Assembly (NCBI GenBank): GCA_948474755.1
Contig: CAOLHI010000062.1
Coordinates: 682,001 to 746,000 of the forward strand
Length of the DNA stretch: 64,000 nucleotides
Direction: 5' to 3'
DNA from: Ctenosaura bakeri
Taxonomy: Eukaryota; Chordata; Lepidosauria; Squamata; Iguanidae
Shown here one piece after another: positions 36,060-47,432 of the stretch (position 1 is the first letter of the stretch; every line of letters begins with the position of its first letter). Position numbers and translations under genes: made by a program. A model generated the notes under the pieces. The model was given only the letters and a program-made list of their open reading frames with translations, searched no databases and was not told where the DNA came from.

Positions 36060-36512
36060 TCTAATGGAGCTTATCCATGCCATGGTACTTCTGATTCCTT
36101 ATGCATGAAAGCTATACCATGAAGAAAGCTGATGGGTGAGTGAATTAATATCAACCAATTTGGAATGTGCTGGAGGAGAGTTCTACGGATACTATGGTCT
36201 ACCAATGAAAGAAAAGGCCTAAGAGCAAATAAAGCCAGAACTCTTCTTAGAAACCAAAATGACTTAATTAAGAATAGTCTGATTCTATCATGCTTCGGAC
36301 ATATCATGGTGTGACTCAAGAAAAAGACTATGATGCTTTGTAAAATGAAGGAATAGGAAAAAGAATACCACACTGACACAATCAAGGAAACCACAGCCCC
36401 GAGTTTGTAAGATATTAGGAAGTTCTTTTATAACAGGGTCTCTTGATAACTTTTTGATTCGTAGGGTAGCCATATATTAAAGCCAGCTTGATGGCACATA
36501 AAAACAATAAGC
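36060..36512 (+). mobile_element. Non-LTR retrotransposon 3' fragment (LINE, clade unsure)
   Basis: The sequence follows the pattern of a LINE ORF2 C-terminus: 'tggaggagagttctacggatactatgg', 'cttcggacatatcatgg', 'gacacaatcaaggaaaccacagcc', 'cgtagggtagccatatattaaagccagcttgatggcac'. It ends in AACAATAA. The frame is disrupted. The last 40 bp resemble the 3' tails of the SINEs at 16.1, 39.4, 58.1 and 61.6 kb. Clade assignment (Vingi- or RTE-like) would need a search. Confidence 0.5.
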
Positions 36513-36749
36513 TGATTTGGATTTAGAACCAGAAATCAAAACTTGTGTATGTGTATATTAGTGTACACATGTGACCTGTTAAATGTCTTTAAGAAAATAC
36601 TTCCCTATCAAGAGATTCATATTCATTTTTGTCTGGTCCGTGTCCCAGAAGCTTAAATCATTTACTTAGATAACAACTATGCCATCATGGCAGAGTCCAG
36701 AGGCAATCCAGGGATCCACAATGTTACTACCTCACTGTATCTATTTACA
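36513..36749. other. No gene seen
   Basis: Short unique-looking segment. Confidence 0.4.
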
Positions 36750-37465
36750 AGCCCTTTTTGCACCGTACCTCAATTGTGGGATATTCCTACACTATTGCAG
36801 GATTGCCAATAGGATTACGCTCTGTATGCAGCCTTTTGTCTTCCGCAGGCACCCAGGCTTTTGCGAGGCAGCACTGGATTGCACCTGGTGCCTGTTCTGC
36901 AGCTTGGTATCCTGGGCCACTCCCTGGTCCCACACTGTCTCCGCCCCACTGCCCCGATTGTTTTTTTGTTTCTTTTTTGCCAGCCACTGTGCTACCATGA
37001 TAGCATGCTAACGATGGCACTTACTTTTTTAAAAAAAATGTAAGTCAGCCGGACCCTGGGAGCTGATGTCGTCGTGGGGTGAGGTGGCAACATCAGCCCC
37101 GGGGTGGTCTTCTTGGGTGATATGTCCTGCAGTGTTTGCTGGTACAATGAGGGCAGCAGCTGGCCTACTGTTGGGCAGAGCTTGCCCTGTGAGTTGCTGA
37201 GTGAGGGACTGGCAGAGACTTTCCATACCCCTCCCACTCCCACGTTGTTCCTGGAAGGAAGCAGGATGAGGGCTCCACATGGCCTCAGCTCCTGCAATTA
37301 CTGCGAGAAAGGCTGGTTATTTTCGGTTTTCTCCCCAAAATGAAAAAAAGTAGGATTAGTGCTGGAATAGCACCTAATTTTTGAGAATATCATGTGGCAA
37401 GGTGGCTCCTCAAGGGAGAGCAAAACACGGCTAATGCGAATTTCAGAGGCCATGCAAAAAGGGCC
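36750..37465 (+). mobile_element. Harbinger-like non-autonomous element, family C (716 bp), ACA TSD
   Basis: The left end is AGCCCTTTTTGCACCGTACC and the right end CATGCAAAAAGGGCC. ACA flanks both sides (36747-36749, 37466-37468). The interior has a GC-rich middle and 'ttattttcggttttctccccaaaatgaaaaa', recalling the TTTTCGG core of family A. A second, partial copy of the left end is at 40592. No transposase is encoded. Confidence 0.65.
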
Positions 37466-39442
37466 ACAGTCTTCAGATGCCTTTCCCAAAGAGAGTTTAC
37501 TAAATTTGTTTTATAATTCTCTTTTGGGGAGATTTTAGTTGGAACTTTACAGACTGTAAAGAAAAGCATGGATAAAAAAGAAGTGGCAATAGCTGGTACA
37601 GATGTTTCACTGTCATAAGGTGACATTATTCCACATGCTATGTTCATGGCATAGCACAGTAAAGTGAAGTGCTGTCTTAATGTTAAATATAAAAAAAAAG
37701 CTAAAAAAAACCCAATGAGGCCTATACTTGCAGCATTGAATCAGAAAGTGAAATATTATATATTTTACCACTTCAGTGCATTAGTTTATAGCCAAATGGT
37801 AGGAACATTTATTTTTCAGTCATCTATCCTAAGTCATAAAATACACACAGTGTTACATGCAATGCTTTCCGTATAAGACTCTCCTACCTGCTAAATAGGC
37901 AAATGCTAATATTTATATGCTAATTAATTGTAGAATAGCTGGGGGAAATTCCAACTGTTTGCTTGCCTTCCAGAGCTGAGAGGCCATCAATCATGCCAAC
38001 CCACCCTTTTTAAAAAACAATATATTTAAACAGCATTTTCTTTTGATTTCACATTATTCTTATTTTCTGCCATGTGACAGCATTATTTTTTTTTCCCTTA
38101 TGCTTCACTTATGTTAACTCAACCATAACTGGAGGTGGCACTAAATTAAGTTATACTTGTAATTTGAAACTATGCAGCAAATGCACGGGATATTGTTTTG
38201 GGCATGAATAAAAATGAGACAAATAGAAATGAATATGGCATACAGTAGTTTAAAGTTTATGCATATTGAAGATGTGGGGAAATTGAGTGGAGCATTTACA
38301 GAGCACGGAAAATAAACATAATGTAATTGGAGGAGAAAGTACAAGGCAGCATAACACAGGAGCCATATTTTTATATGAGTAAATAACACAAGTTATAGTT
38401 AAATAGTACATGTAGAGGCAAACGCACAGCCTCTTTTGGTAGGTAATTGACTTGGCTGGATGTTTTCTATGATATTTGCATAAATCTTCCCTATTACTAT
38501 TAAAGAGTTAGGCTCTCTAAGGACCAAACTGCAAATGATACTGAACTATATATTGCTCTTTGAGTCTGCTTTCCTTCTTTCTTATGGAATTTTATTTTAA
38601 TTAAAATATTTTAAATTGTCCCTTGCTCATTCAGGGCTGTGTGCAAATATTAAAATAATGGATATTTAATAAAACATTAAAAATGGATAAAATAAGGTGA
38701 AATGGAGGAAATAACATGTACAACGAACACCAACATCAACAACAAGTCGGTTGAAATAAATGAGTGAAATAAAATGTACTGGTGCTGGAAGGACTGCCAT
38801 TTGGCAATCATTCCCCCTCCCCAAGTCATGGGTATAGCAGGACATTTTTTATTCTGGGCATTACCATAAAGAAGACACTGTCCTTGTTTGTTTATTATTC
38901 AGTTTGATTTATACCCTGCTGTTCCTAATAAAATCTCAGGGTGGGTAACAGTCTTACATAAGAACTCATAGTTAAAATTACATATTACAAATATTCAAGT
39001 TATCCAGTCTTAAAAGACAAAATAAAACCAGAGGTATAACATTGCAATAAAACAAAACAAAATACAATAATGAATTAGAAATAGCTGCTAAAATACAGTG
39101 AAAGTGTCAAGACAAGTTAAGCACTTACTTATTTCCTGAGAGCAAATAAATATTCTTTTAAATGGTGCCTGAAAAACATACAAAGTTGGAAGCAACCAGA
39201 TCCCTTATGGAAAGGAGCTAAAGGCCTGGATCCATCAAGAAAGCATTGCCATGTGTGATAATTCTATGGATTGCACTACATAGGACTATGCACAGGATTG
39301 CTTTTGCCTGTAAAGTCTCTTACAACATGGTGCCTAACTGTTTCTGTTCCTGGATTAGATCTGATCAATCCAATCTCAACTGAAAAAAGTTCCATATGTT
39401 GCTGAGAAAGCAAGGGTGGCACAGATATAAGCTTTCTTCATT
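37466..39442. other. No gene seen; AT-rich, one LINE-like patch
   Basis: Mostly unique DNA. At about 38885-38960, 'tttattattcagtttgatttataccctgctgttc' resembles the reverse complement of a LINE/SINE 3' end. The part from 37870 to 38600 is repeat-free and a candidate for conservation testing. Confidence 0.4.
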
Positions 39443-39693
39443 GATACTACAATTGTTATTGTGTGCCTTCAAGTAGTTTCTGACTTATGCTGACCCTAAG
39501 ATGAACCTATCACAGGATTTTCTTGGCAAAATTTGTCCAGAGAGGGGTTGTCTTTGACTTTGTCTTTCTTTGAGTGTGAGAGAGTGTGACTTTCCCAAAG
39601 TCATCTACTGGGTTTCCATGGACAAGTGGAAATTCAAGTACTGGTGTACACAGTCATCCAATGCTCAAACCACTATACCACACTGGCTCTCAT
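39443..39693 (-). mobile_element. tRNA-derived SINE, near full length
   Basis: The reverse complement starts 'gagccagtgtggtatagtggtttgagcattgg' (A-box head) and ends '...gtcagaaactacttgaaggcacacaataacaat'. It includes the 'ccaagaaaatcctgtgataggttc' block common to the family. This is the best-preserved minus-strand copy. Confidence 0.8.
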
Positions 39694-40139
39694 TAATACC
39701 AAAAGTGTGTACAATGGTATACTCTGGCCCAATTTCAGTAACATTCAGACCAAAACTTATGCCATCTTCACTCAGACTTCCAGCCCATGCCCTTGCTTCT
39801 ACCAGAAATGAGAGCACTCTTACCTTCACAGAGATGGAGAAGGTGCTCTGGAGCGATTGTACTGATAGCCTTCTTTATATTACTGTTCCATAGAAAAATG
39901 AACCTCAACAGTAGGACCAGCTCTGTCAATTCAAAATCCCTAAAATGTTTAAGAATTGTGAAGTCTCCAAAAAGGAGCATACTAATTGGAATCCCATCTT
40001 AACAGTGAAACAGTAAAGGTTAGTCATAGGCAATCCAGATTTTTCAGGTAGTTATCTGTCCAGGGCAATGGTGGTCACATCTATCTCTTCTGACACAGGT
40101 TCACACCCACTCCATTCTACAATAGTAGATTGAGAGTAT
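39694..40139. other. No gene seen
   Basis: Short unique-looking segment. Confidence 0.4.
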
Positions 40140-40589
40140 TGTTACCGTAACAGGTGGGGAACATTGGTGTCCACCCACAATGCCAGTATCTCCTTAGAAT
40201 TTGGGAGAATTATAGTTCAAAGAAGCAAGTAGCAGGAGGGTAATAGCGGGATCTTTTCACTTATGGATACCAGTACTAACTATAGAGAGGATTCTGGTTA
40301 AACAGTGTTTTATTGGAATTGACAACTATACAAGAAATAAGACACTGTTAAGAACAATGCAATGCTATCAGAAATTGAGGTAAGAAAGGTTGGATAGAGA
40401 GCGATTAGGGGTGAAAGGGGTGATAGTTACCATCCTTGAAGAAGGAGTTCACAGTGAAGGTGCTCACACAGTGTGTAAGGGTAGCACAGAGGAACAACAG
40501 TCTGGACTGCGTTCTACATCCTACATTTGGCTGGGGTCAAAGCTAAGTTTTTTATACCTTATTTCATACCCTGAAGGGATATGTTAACA
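40140..40589 (-). mobile_element. Solo LTR, copy D (about 450 bp, shortened)
   Basis: It starts TGTTACCGT and ends ATGTTAACA. On the minus strand it has CCAATAAAAC (about 40302-40310, polyadenylation signal) and a TATA box in GGTATAAAAAAC (about 40547-40558). It is closest to copy C and lacks much of U3. It ends 2 bp before another transposon fragment. There is no clear 4-bp duplication. Confidence 0.55.
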
Positions 40590-40591
40590 AA

Positions 40592-40745
40592 AGCCCTTTC
40601 CACACCATACCCCATTAGTGTGTTCTTCTGTTACAATCCCAGGATTGCTATTTATGTGATAGTAATAGGTAAGAAATGCTCTCTTCAGCATGCTTCTGTC
40701 TTAAGCAGATGAATAGCGGTATTGCCACCAGTGTTCCTTCTACAC
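40592..40745 (+). mobile_element. Left-end fragment of a family C Harbinger-like element
   Basis: It starts AGCCCTTTCCACACCATACC and follows the 36.75-kb element ('tcccaggattgct', 'gcatgcttctgtctt..gcag') for about 150 bp before CR1 sequence begins. The right end is missing. Confidence 0.55.
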
Positions 40746-41033
40746 TTCAGCATCCTTTGCCTCTCTTGCACAGATCATGGGAAATAAGCAAGATGAACTC
40801 CAACTCTTAGTACAACAAAATAAATATGATTAATAGGCATCACTGAAACCTGGAGAGATGAATCTCATGATTGGAATGTAGGAATAGGGGGGTATAACCT
40901 ATTTCACAGAAATAGACCAAACAAGAAAGGAGGAGGAGGAGTCTTATATGGCAATGATGATTTCACCTGTGAAGAGATCTATGACTTAAATCTGAGAAGC
41001 CAAGTTGAGAGCATCTGGGTAAGAATTAAGGGA

Positions 41034-41285
41034 GTGAAAAACAATAGGGATGTGATTGTGCGGGTTTGCTACAGGTCTCCAGGCCAGCCTGAGGATTTGA
41101 ACGAGGCTTTCCTGAAGCAGATGACCACACATTCAAAAAAGAGAGATGCAGTGTTAGTGGGAGATTTCAATTATCCTGATATTTGTTGGCAGTCAAACTC
41201 TGCAAAGACCGCAAGGTCCAACAGGTTCCTTGCTTGCCTTGCAGACAATTTCATGGTCCTGAAGGTCGAAAAAGCAATAAGGTGA
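41034..41285 (+). pseudogene. CR1 ORF2 endonuclease domain (broken)
   Basis: This is part of the apurinic/apyrimidinic-type endonuclease that nicks target DNA to prime CR1 reverse transcription. The motifs [12 protein letters not shown] and [11 protein letters not shown] are visible. The second is the conserved GDFN segment, carrying an active-site aspartate and asparagine of this nuclease fold. The frame continues upstream (about 40790) in other registers and stops at 41283-41285, immediately after a region that should run on into the linker. Indels separate it from the next open piece at 41564. Confidence 0.85.
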
Positions 41286-41563
41286 TTGGCTATTTTAGAT
41301 CTGATCCTGACCAACAGGGATGACCTTGTTGATGAGGTGGAGGTGGTGGAATGTTAGAGGGGAGTGACCATGTTCTTTTGGAATTTATCATTCGGTGGGA
41401 AGGAGAAGCCAAGTGTAGCCAGACACACATTCTAAACTTTAAGAAAGCTGATTTCTGTAAACTTAGGGAGTTACTTACTGAAATATCATAGTCAAGAATA
41501 CTAAAAGAAAAAGGAGTTCATGATGGATGGGAGTTTCTTAAACATGAGGTACTAAAGGAACAA

Positions 41564-42209
41564 TTGAAAAGTGCACCAATAAGGAGGAAAATTGGCAGGT
41601 GTCTAAAGAAACTGGAATGGTTGACTAAAGTACTCTTATCAGATGAGCTAAGTGTTAAAAGAAACATGTACAGGAAATGGAAGGATGGTGAACCCACCAA
41701 AGAGGAATTCAAGCAAATAGCCAAGAGATGTAGGGAGAAGGTCAGAAAAACTAAAGTGCAGAATGAACTCAGGCTTGCCAGAGACATCAAAAACAATAAA
41801 AAAGGTTTTTTTTTAGATATGTCCTCAGCAAAAGGAAAAAAAAAACAAGGAAATGATAGGGTCACTACATGGAGAAGATGGCCAATTAATAATGGGGGGA
41901 AGTGAGAAGGCAGAACTACTGAACACCTTCTTTGCCTCAGTTTTCTCTCAAAAGAAGAGAAGTACTCAACCTGGGGGATGGGGAGCAGGTGAGGAAGAGA
42001 GGGAAATGCTGCATAGAATAAGTACAGAAGCAGTACAGGAATATCTTGCTAAACTAGATGAATTCAAGTCTCTAGGGCCAGATAAAGAACTGGCAGAAGT
42101 CATTTCTGAACCACTTGCAATAATCTTTCAGAACTCTTGGAGACCAGGAGAAGTCCTAGCAAACTGTTGCCCTCATCTTCAAGAAGGGGAAAAAAGAGGA
42201 CCCAAATAA
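41564..42209 (+). pseudogene. CR1 ORF2 linker and N-terminal RT (frameshifted)
   Basis: Two overlapping frames (41564-41905 and 41853-42209) together follow CR1 ORF2. The first is a lysine- and arginine-rich linker ending 'DIKNNKKGFFLDMSSAKGKK'. The second begins the RT part with KAELLNTFFASVFSQK and LAKLDEFKSLGPDK. They sit in different registers, so a frameshift lies in the poly-A run at 41829-41838 or near it. This part of ORF2 connects the nuclease to the polymerase. Confidence 0.8.
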
Positions 42210-42552
42210 TTATCATCTGGTCAGCCTGACATAAATACCAGGAAAGATCCTAGAGCAGATCATTGAACAGTCTGTAATTTATTAGAAAGCAATGCCATCA
42301 TCACTAAAAGTCAACATGGATTTCTCAAAAATAAGTCATGCCAGACTAATCTTATCTCTTTTTATGATAGAGTTAAAAGCTCGATAGATGAAGGGAATGC
42401 TGTAGACATGGCATATCTTGACTTCAATAAGGCCTTTGACAAAGTTCCCCATGACATTCCTGCAAAGAAGCTAGTGATATGCAGGCTGAACTGGGCTACT
42501 GTTAGCTGGATTTTTAATTGGTTGACCAACCAAACCCAAAAGGTGCTCACCA

Positions 42553-43257
42553 ATGGCTGCTTTTCATCCTGGAGAAGTGCCTGATGGGGTGCCACAGGGT
42601 TCTTTCATGGGCCCAGTGCTATTCAACATCTTCATCAATGACTTGGATGAAGGAGTAGAGGGCATGCTGATCAAATTTGCAGATGACACCAAATTAGGAG
42701 GCATTGCTAATACCCCAGAGGACAGGATCAAATTTCAAAATGACCTTAACAGATTAGAGAGCTGGGCCAAAGCTAACGAAATGAGTTTCAACAGAGAGAA
42801 ATGTAAGGTCTTACACTTAGGCAGAAAAAATGAAATGCACAAATATAGGATGGGGAACGCATGGCTGGATAACTGTACATGAGAAAGGGATTTAGGAGTC
42901 TTGGTAAATCACAAGCTGAACATAAGTCAGCAGTGTGATGTGGCAGCCAAGAAAGCCAAGGTGATTATTGGTTGCATCAATAGGAGTATGGTTTCTAGAT
43001 TGAGGGAGGTAATGGTACCACTCTATTCTGCATTGGTTAGGCCTCATTTGGAACACTCTATCCAGTTCTGGGCACCTCAATTCAAGAAGGATATTGACAA
43101 ACTGGAACGTGTCCAGAGGAGGGTGACCAAAATGATGAAGGGTCTGGAAGCCATGCCCCATGAGGAATGCCTTAGGGAGATGGGTATGTTTAGTCAGCAG
43201 AACAGAAGGCTAAAAGGGGACATGATAGCCATGTTCAAATATTTGATGTCATGTTGA
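42553..43257 (+). pseudogene. CR1 ORF2 reverse transcriptase domain (frameshifted)
   Basis: The core RT motifs are present: GVPQGS followed by GPVLFNIFINDL, and the catalytic KFADDTKLGG with FADD at about 42676-42687. The first frame stops at 42882 (after DNCT) and the reading resumes in another register at 42901 with SQQCDVAAKKA and LVRPHLEHSIQFW, which is the thumb and C-terminal part. The upstream motif DFNKAFDKVPHD (about 42421-42455) is outside this frame, so at least two further frame changes occur. The polymerase is dead despite an intact catalytic box. Confidence 0.85.
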
Positions 43258-43550
43258 GGAGGGGGTGGGCTTGTTTTCTGTTGCTCCAGAGACTAGGACA
43301 AGAAGCAATGGATTCAAGCTGCAGGAAAGGAGATTCCACCTGAAACTCAGGAAGAACTTCCTGATGGTCAGAGCTGTCCAGCAGTGGAATATGCTGCCTC
43401 GGAGTGTGGTAGACTCTCCTTCTTTAGAGGTTTTTAAGCAGAGGCTGGATGGCCACCTGTTGGGAATGCTTTGATGTGTGTTCCTGCATGGCAGGGAGTT
43501 AGACTGGATGGCCCCTGGGGTCTCTTCCACCTCTATGATTCTATGATTCC

Positions 43551-45140
43551 TTCCCCTCACACATACCTTTTACTCCTGATTTGTCAGTTGTTTGTTGTTG
43601 TTTTTTTAAACCATAGTAGTGCAGAAGAGATGATAGATTTTGAAGTTATCACACCATGAGAATAGCTGAGGGAGGGACAAGCTGGGCACACCCACATTCC
43701 ACCCACTCCTGGATCCAGGAGGATAGGAAGTGCTATCAAGTGCTATTATATTGGAGCACTTAGCTGGCTGATAGGATTGAACTGCTAAAGGAGGCTCTTA
43801 ATAAATTTATTCTGGAAATGGTATAAGACTGCTACTCTTGGGAACCAGATAGCAACTGGATACTGATGACATCTTGTGGTAACATGACTTGAAGGGGCCA
43901 AAGTCACAATATCTTTACCACAGGAGTGACAAAGGGGTCTGCAATGGACTGATTGTTTTATGTCTGGAATCACAAAATATTGGTGGGACTCATGACAATC
44001 TCTGGTCATTGTGGTCCCAATAATGTTCTCCAGTTATTAATTAGTTCAATTTATGAAAATCACATATACCAGGGCATGGTTGTGTATGCTACCAGTATTT
44101 CCAACAACATATGTTGGGTCAATGAGGGACAGAGACAGCTATATGGATATCATGGCAGTCATAAAGTTCTGAGTTGCTCCCACAAAGGCAGCACATGTAT
44201 GACTGTCCTTGGTTTCTCAGTACCTCACTGGAGATCACCTCTCTCAGATAAGTGAGGGAGATTGTTCAGCCGCAGAGTGTGTCATGTACCAGCAACATTC
44301 CTTTACTCTTTCTCTCACCTGACACCAGGCACAACTACTCACATCTGACTCTTAGATAGATTGACTGCAACATCTTTTCACTTCTTTTAAACTGGCCTAC
44401 ACTGAGTATCCTGTTGAGAAAAGATGGGTCAGTTCTGGCTCCCTCACTCAGGTCTGTTGTGCTACAGTTAGGCCAGTCTGTTGACACACAGTCTGCCTGA
44501 GATGAATGGTGAGTACCTCACAAGTACTGAGAATCCTGAGTCACAAATATACCTGTTAAGTCTGAAATATGAAGAAAAAAGCAGAGTTAGGGACTATTTA
44601 ACCTTTCCCTTGCATGATTTTTCCCCTGAAACTCCTCCTCTTTCTAGATGATTTTCCCAAAAAAAACAAAAACAAAACAAACAAATAAACAAAAAAAAAC
44701 AGCTCAGGGCCAGTACAGTTTTGTATGGAAATTGTGAGGGAGGATATTCTACACTCTCCTTTATGTAGATTTCCATTTTGAACCGATACTTCCATGACTG
44801 CATTCTTTCTTTCTTTCTTTCTGACCTCTTTTACACTGTTTGATTCTATCTCATGTATCTTGAACAAAATAAGGCTGCGTGGATGGAAGGAAAGAGATGA
44901 AGGATCAACTAAAGGACCAACAGAGACAGAATAAGCTGGTAGCAATACCAGGCATAGTACTGCAGCATTTTAAGTGATAGAGAAAAGTAATTCTTAATCT
45001 GTGGACTTGTCATATTCTCCTCAGTGATATTTCCACATCCCCTGCTCTTGTCTGTAGTGTCACTCGTGTGTTTTAATGAGGATTGTATATATCTATGTAT
45101 GTATATGTGTGCCAAATACTACACCTTCTGATCCTGCCTG
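43551..45140. other. No gene seen; unassigned
   Basis: The open frames on both strands (43785-44255) do not match any family I recognise. Moderately GC-balanced sequence from 43650 to 44560 could be an old retroelement, but I cannot support that. Confidence 0.35.
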
Positions 45141-45207
45141 TGTTGTTGCTGTTGCTGTTGCTGTTGTTGTTGTTGGTGGTGGTGGTGGTGTGTGTGTGTG
45201 TGTGTGC
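45141..45207 (+). repeat. Compound microsatellite (YTG)n-(GGT)n-(GT)n
   Basis: TTG/CTG triplets grade into TGG triplets and then into TG dinucleotides without interruption. Confidence 0.95.
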
Positions 45208-45482
45208 TGATGTGTATGGACTCCAATGTAAACGGAACTGATCAACACATGCTCTTACTAATGCATGGATTGGAAAGAAATTGTCTTCAATTTTGCACTT
45301 CTGTGAATTCTTTAAAAGCAGCTCTCAGACCAAAACAATACAGAAAAAAAAACCCCCATAAAATGCATTTTAAAACAAGTATTTTACTTATGAAAATTGT
45401 ATTGAAATGTGTTTAAAAGTTTAGAATATTAACTTATTTGAACAGCATATATTTATAAATGATTATTTTTCAAGGAATCATA
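45208..45482. other. No gene seen
   Basis: AT-rich linker. The final 8 bp (GAATCATA) match the CR1 octamer region to the right of the next element. Confidence 0.4.
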
Positions 45483-45949
45483 CGCCCTTTCCGCAACGGC
45501 CTATTAAAATGGTGCAGAACGACCTCTGACAGAGGTCTTCTGCATTGTGGAGTGGACTGGGGTGGACTACTTTTTGTAGTTCCGCATCGCAGTCCGCTCC
45601 AGAGTGACCAGAACTAGTCGCTTGGTGTGCTTTTTAAAAACTTCTTTTAAGAGGTTTTTAAAAAGCACGGAGTGTGCAACCCTGTGTTGCTCCATCGCCG
45701 CGCTCCAGTGCAGATTTGCAGGCGTGCACCAGTGTGTGCCTGCAGATCTGCTGAGGGCGGGCTTTAGGCTGGTGAACTTTTCCGGTTGGTGGAGAGCCTA
45801 CACCAACCAGAACCCACCATTTTGGATGCTGGAGCAGTGCGGAGCAACGGGCTTGCACTGCTCCTTGTCCCGACTGACTCGCCCGAATGCAGAAGAAGTC
45901 CGATGAGTCCCGTTTTTGAGTGATTCCTTTCCCACATGCAGAAAGGTCC
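45483..45949. mobile_element. Hairpin-rich Harbinger-like element (467 bp), ATA TSD, inserted in CR1 tail
   Basis: The left end is CGCCCTTTCCGCAAC and the right end ATGCAGAAAGGTCC. ATA flanks both sides (45480-45482, 45950-45952). Removing the element and one ATA rejoins GAATCATA-GAATCATA, the reverse complement of the CR1 octamer repeat, so it jumped into the 3' end of the minus-strand CR1. Internal stems include 45627-45668 (18-bp arms, one mismatch), a GCAGGC...GCCTGC stem near 45718-45748 and GACCTCTG-A-CAGAGGTC near 45520. No transposase is encoded. Confidence 0.7.
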
Positions 45950-47117
45950 ATAGAATCATACAGTCATCCATCCTCTGTTTAAAACCCTCCAAAGAAGGAG
46001 ACCCCACTCTCAGGCAATGTATTCCTCTGTTGAATTGCTCTTACCATCAGGAAACTCTCCATAATGTTTAGGTGGAATCTCTTTTCCTGTAGTCTGAAGC
46101 CATCACTCCATGTCCTAGTCTTTGGAGCATCAGAAAACAAACTTGTTCCATCCTCCATATGACATCCCTTTAAATACTTAAACATAGTTTTCTTGTCACT
46201 TCTTAACCTTCTCTTCTCCAGCTCCCTAAGTCTCTCCTCATATGACGTGATTTCCAGGCCTTTTGCTATTTTATTTGTCCTCCTTTGGACACATTCCAGC
46301 TTTTCAATATCCAGCGTGAATTCTGGTGCCTAGAACTGGACACAGTACTCCAGTTTAGGTCTCATCAAAGCAAAATAGAGTGGTATTGTTATTTCCATTG
46401 ACCTAGACATTATAAAGGAAACCCTCACCTTTTGACACCCCATTATCTGATTATTCACTCTTTTGATGATTCTAAATTAAAGACAAGCTCCATTAATTCA
46501 ACAGACACTCTTTCATCAGTTCTTCTTGCCTATGGAGGATCGTTTGGAACAGCCTTCACATGCACACTACTTTCAAAGTGAGCTGAGTGGAGGCAAAATA
46601 GGACTAAGTCAGCTGAGAGATGTTGCAAGCAGCTTGCATACAGTCAGTCCCAAGCTTGTGGTATACTAACAGATTCTTTTCACATGTACTATGGTCAAGC
46701 CAGATGCCATCCATTCTATGTCTGTGCATTTCATTTTTTTTTTCTGCCTAAGCGTAGTACCTTTTTTTCCCCCTATTGAATTCAATTTGTTAGTTTTGCC
46801 CCAGCTCTCTAATCTGTTCAAGTCATTTTGAATTCTGATCCTGTCTACTGGGGTTTTAGCTGTTCCTCCTAATTAGGTGTCATCTGCAAATTTGATAAGA
46901 ATGCCTTCTATTCCATCATCTAAGTAATAAAGATAAATAAATAAAGATGTGAATAGCAATGGGCCCTGGATAGAACCATGTGGCAGCCCACTAGTCACTT
47001 ATCTCCAGGATGAAGAAGAGACTTTGGTGAACACTTTTTGGGTTTGCTCAGCCAATTACAAATCCTCCTAAGAGTAGCACTGTCTAGCTCCCATTTTACC
47101 AGCTTGTTTGCAAGAAT
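45950..47117 (-). mobile_element. CR1 LINE, 3' half, minus strand
   Basis: In the minus direction it reads DILANKLVKWEL (near 47100), the FADD-equivalent region as LIKFADDT (near 46890) and the SQQ/C-terminal region. It ends at the octamer repeat at 45950-45960. Stops and frameshifts are numerous. Sequence near 46440-46720 is more diverged or replaced. Confidence 0.85.
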
Positions 47118-47168
47118 ATCATTGAGTAGATACTTTGTAGGCACTTCGAAAGGAATACCATGATCGCT
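47118..47168 (+). mobile_element. CR1 segment in inverted (plus) orientation
   Basis: It encodes, on the + strand, the CR1 stretch 'IIE-ILC-H-ERN--I', corresponding to 42260-42312 of the long copy. The rest of this CR1 is on the minus strand. Its first 29 bp are inversely repeated at 47433-47461. Confidence 0.65.
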
Positions 47169-47432
47169 GAGGGAGGCAGTGGTAACATCTTTGCTGAAAA
47201 AACATTCCCTGGATCCTACTAGCCTAGATAACTATAGGTGAGTCTAATCTTCCATTTATGACAAGGTACTAGGGTGTGGTGGCTTCTTAACTCCAAGGGC
47301 TCCTGGATGAAGCAGATTTTCTAAATTCATTCCAGTCTGGCTACAGATCTGATTATGGGACAGAGACACCTTTGCTTACCACCCTCTCAGGTGTTTTGGT
47401 GTTGACTTTCAGTGATCATAGTATTCCTTTCT
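47169..47432 (+). mobile_element. L2 LINE RT fragment inside CR1
   Basis: Reads EAVVTSLLKKHSLDPTSLDNY, then SNLPFM, GFLDEADFLNSFQSGYRS and FSDHSI with frame breaks. This is the L2 RT region (DNYRP-SNLPF, FQSG-R, DHSIL). It is a decayed piece with no 3' tail. Confidence 0.65.

Larger units (their letters stand above)
40776..43550 (+). mobile_element. CR1 LINE, long copy (endonuclease + RT + 3' end)
   Basis: About 2.8 kb of CR1 runs from near the start of the ORF2 endonuclease domain to the ATTCTATG octamer tail at 43536-43550. The order is endonuclease (40790-41280), linker (41500-41900), RT (41930-43250) and 3' UTR. It contains in-frame stops and frameshifts (for example TGATTAATAG near 40830 and a break at 41283), so it is inactive. 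The 5' UTR and ORF1 are missing. It serves here as the reference for the other CR1 fragments. Confidence 0.95.

Noticed and set aside
43785..44255. Overlapping frames of about 75-100 codons on both strands
   Set aside because: No recognisable motif on either strand. I considered a gypsy integrase but found no zinc finger or D-D-E pattern.
45604..46007. Frames of about 70-100 codons at the DNA element and CR1 junction
   Set aside because: They cross the boundary between two mobile elements, so they cannot be an original gene.
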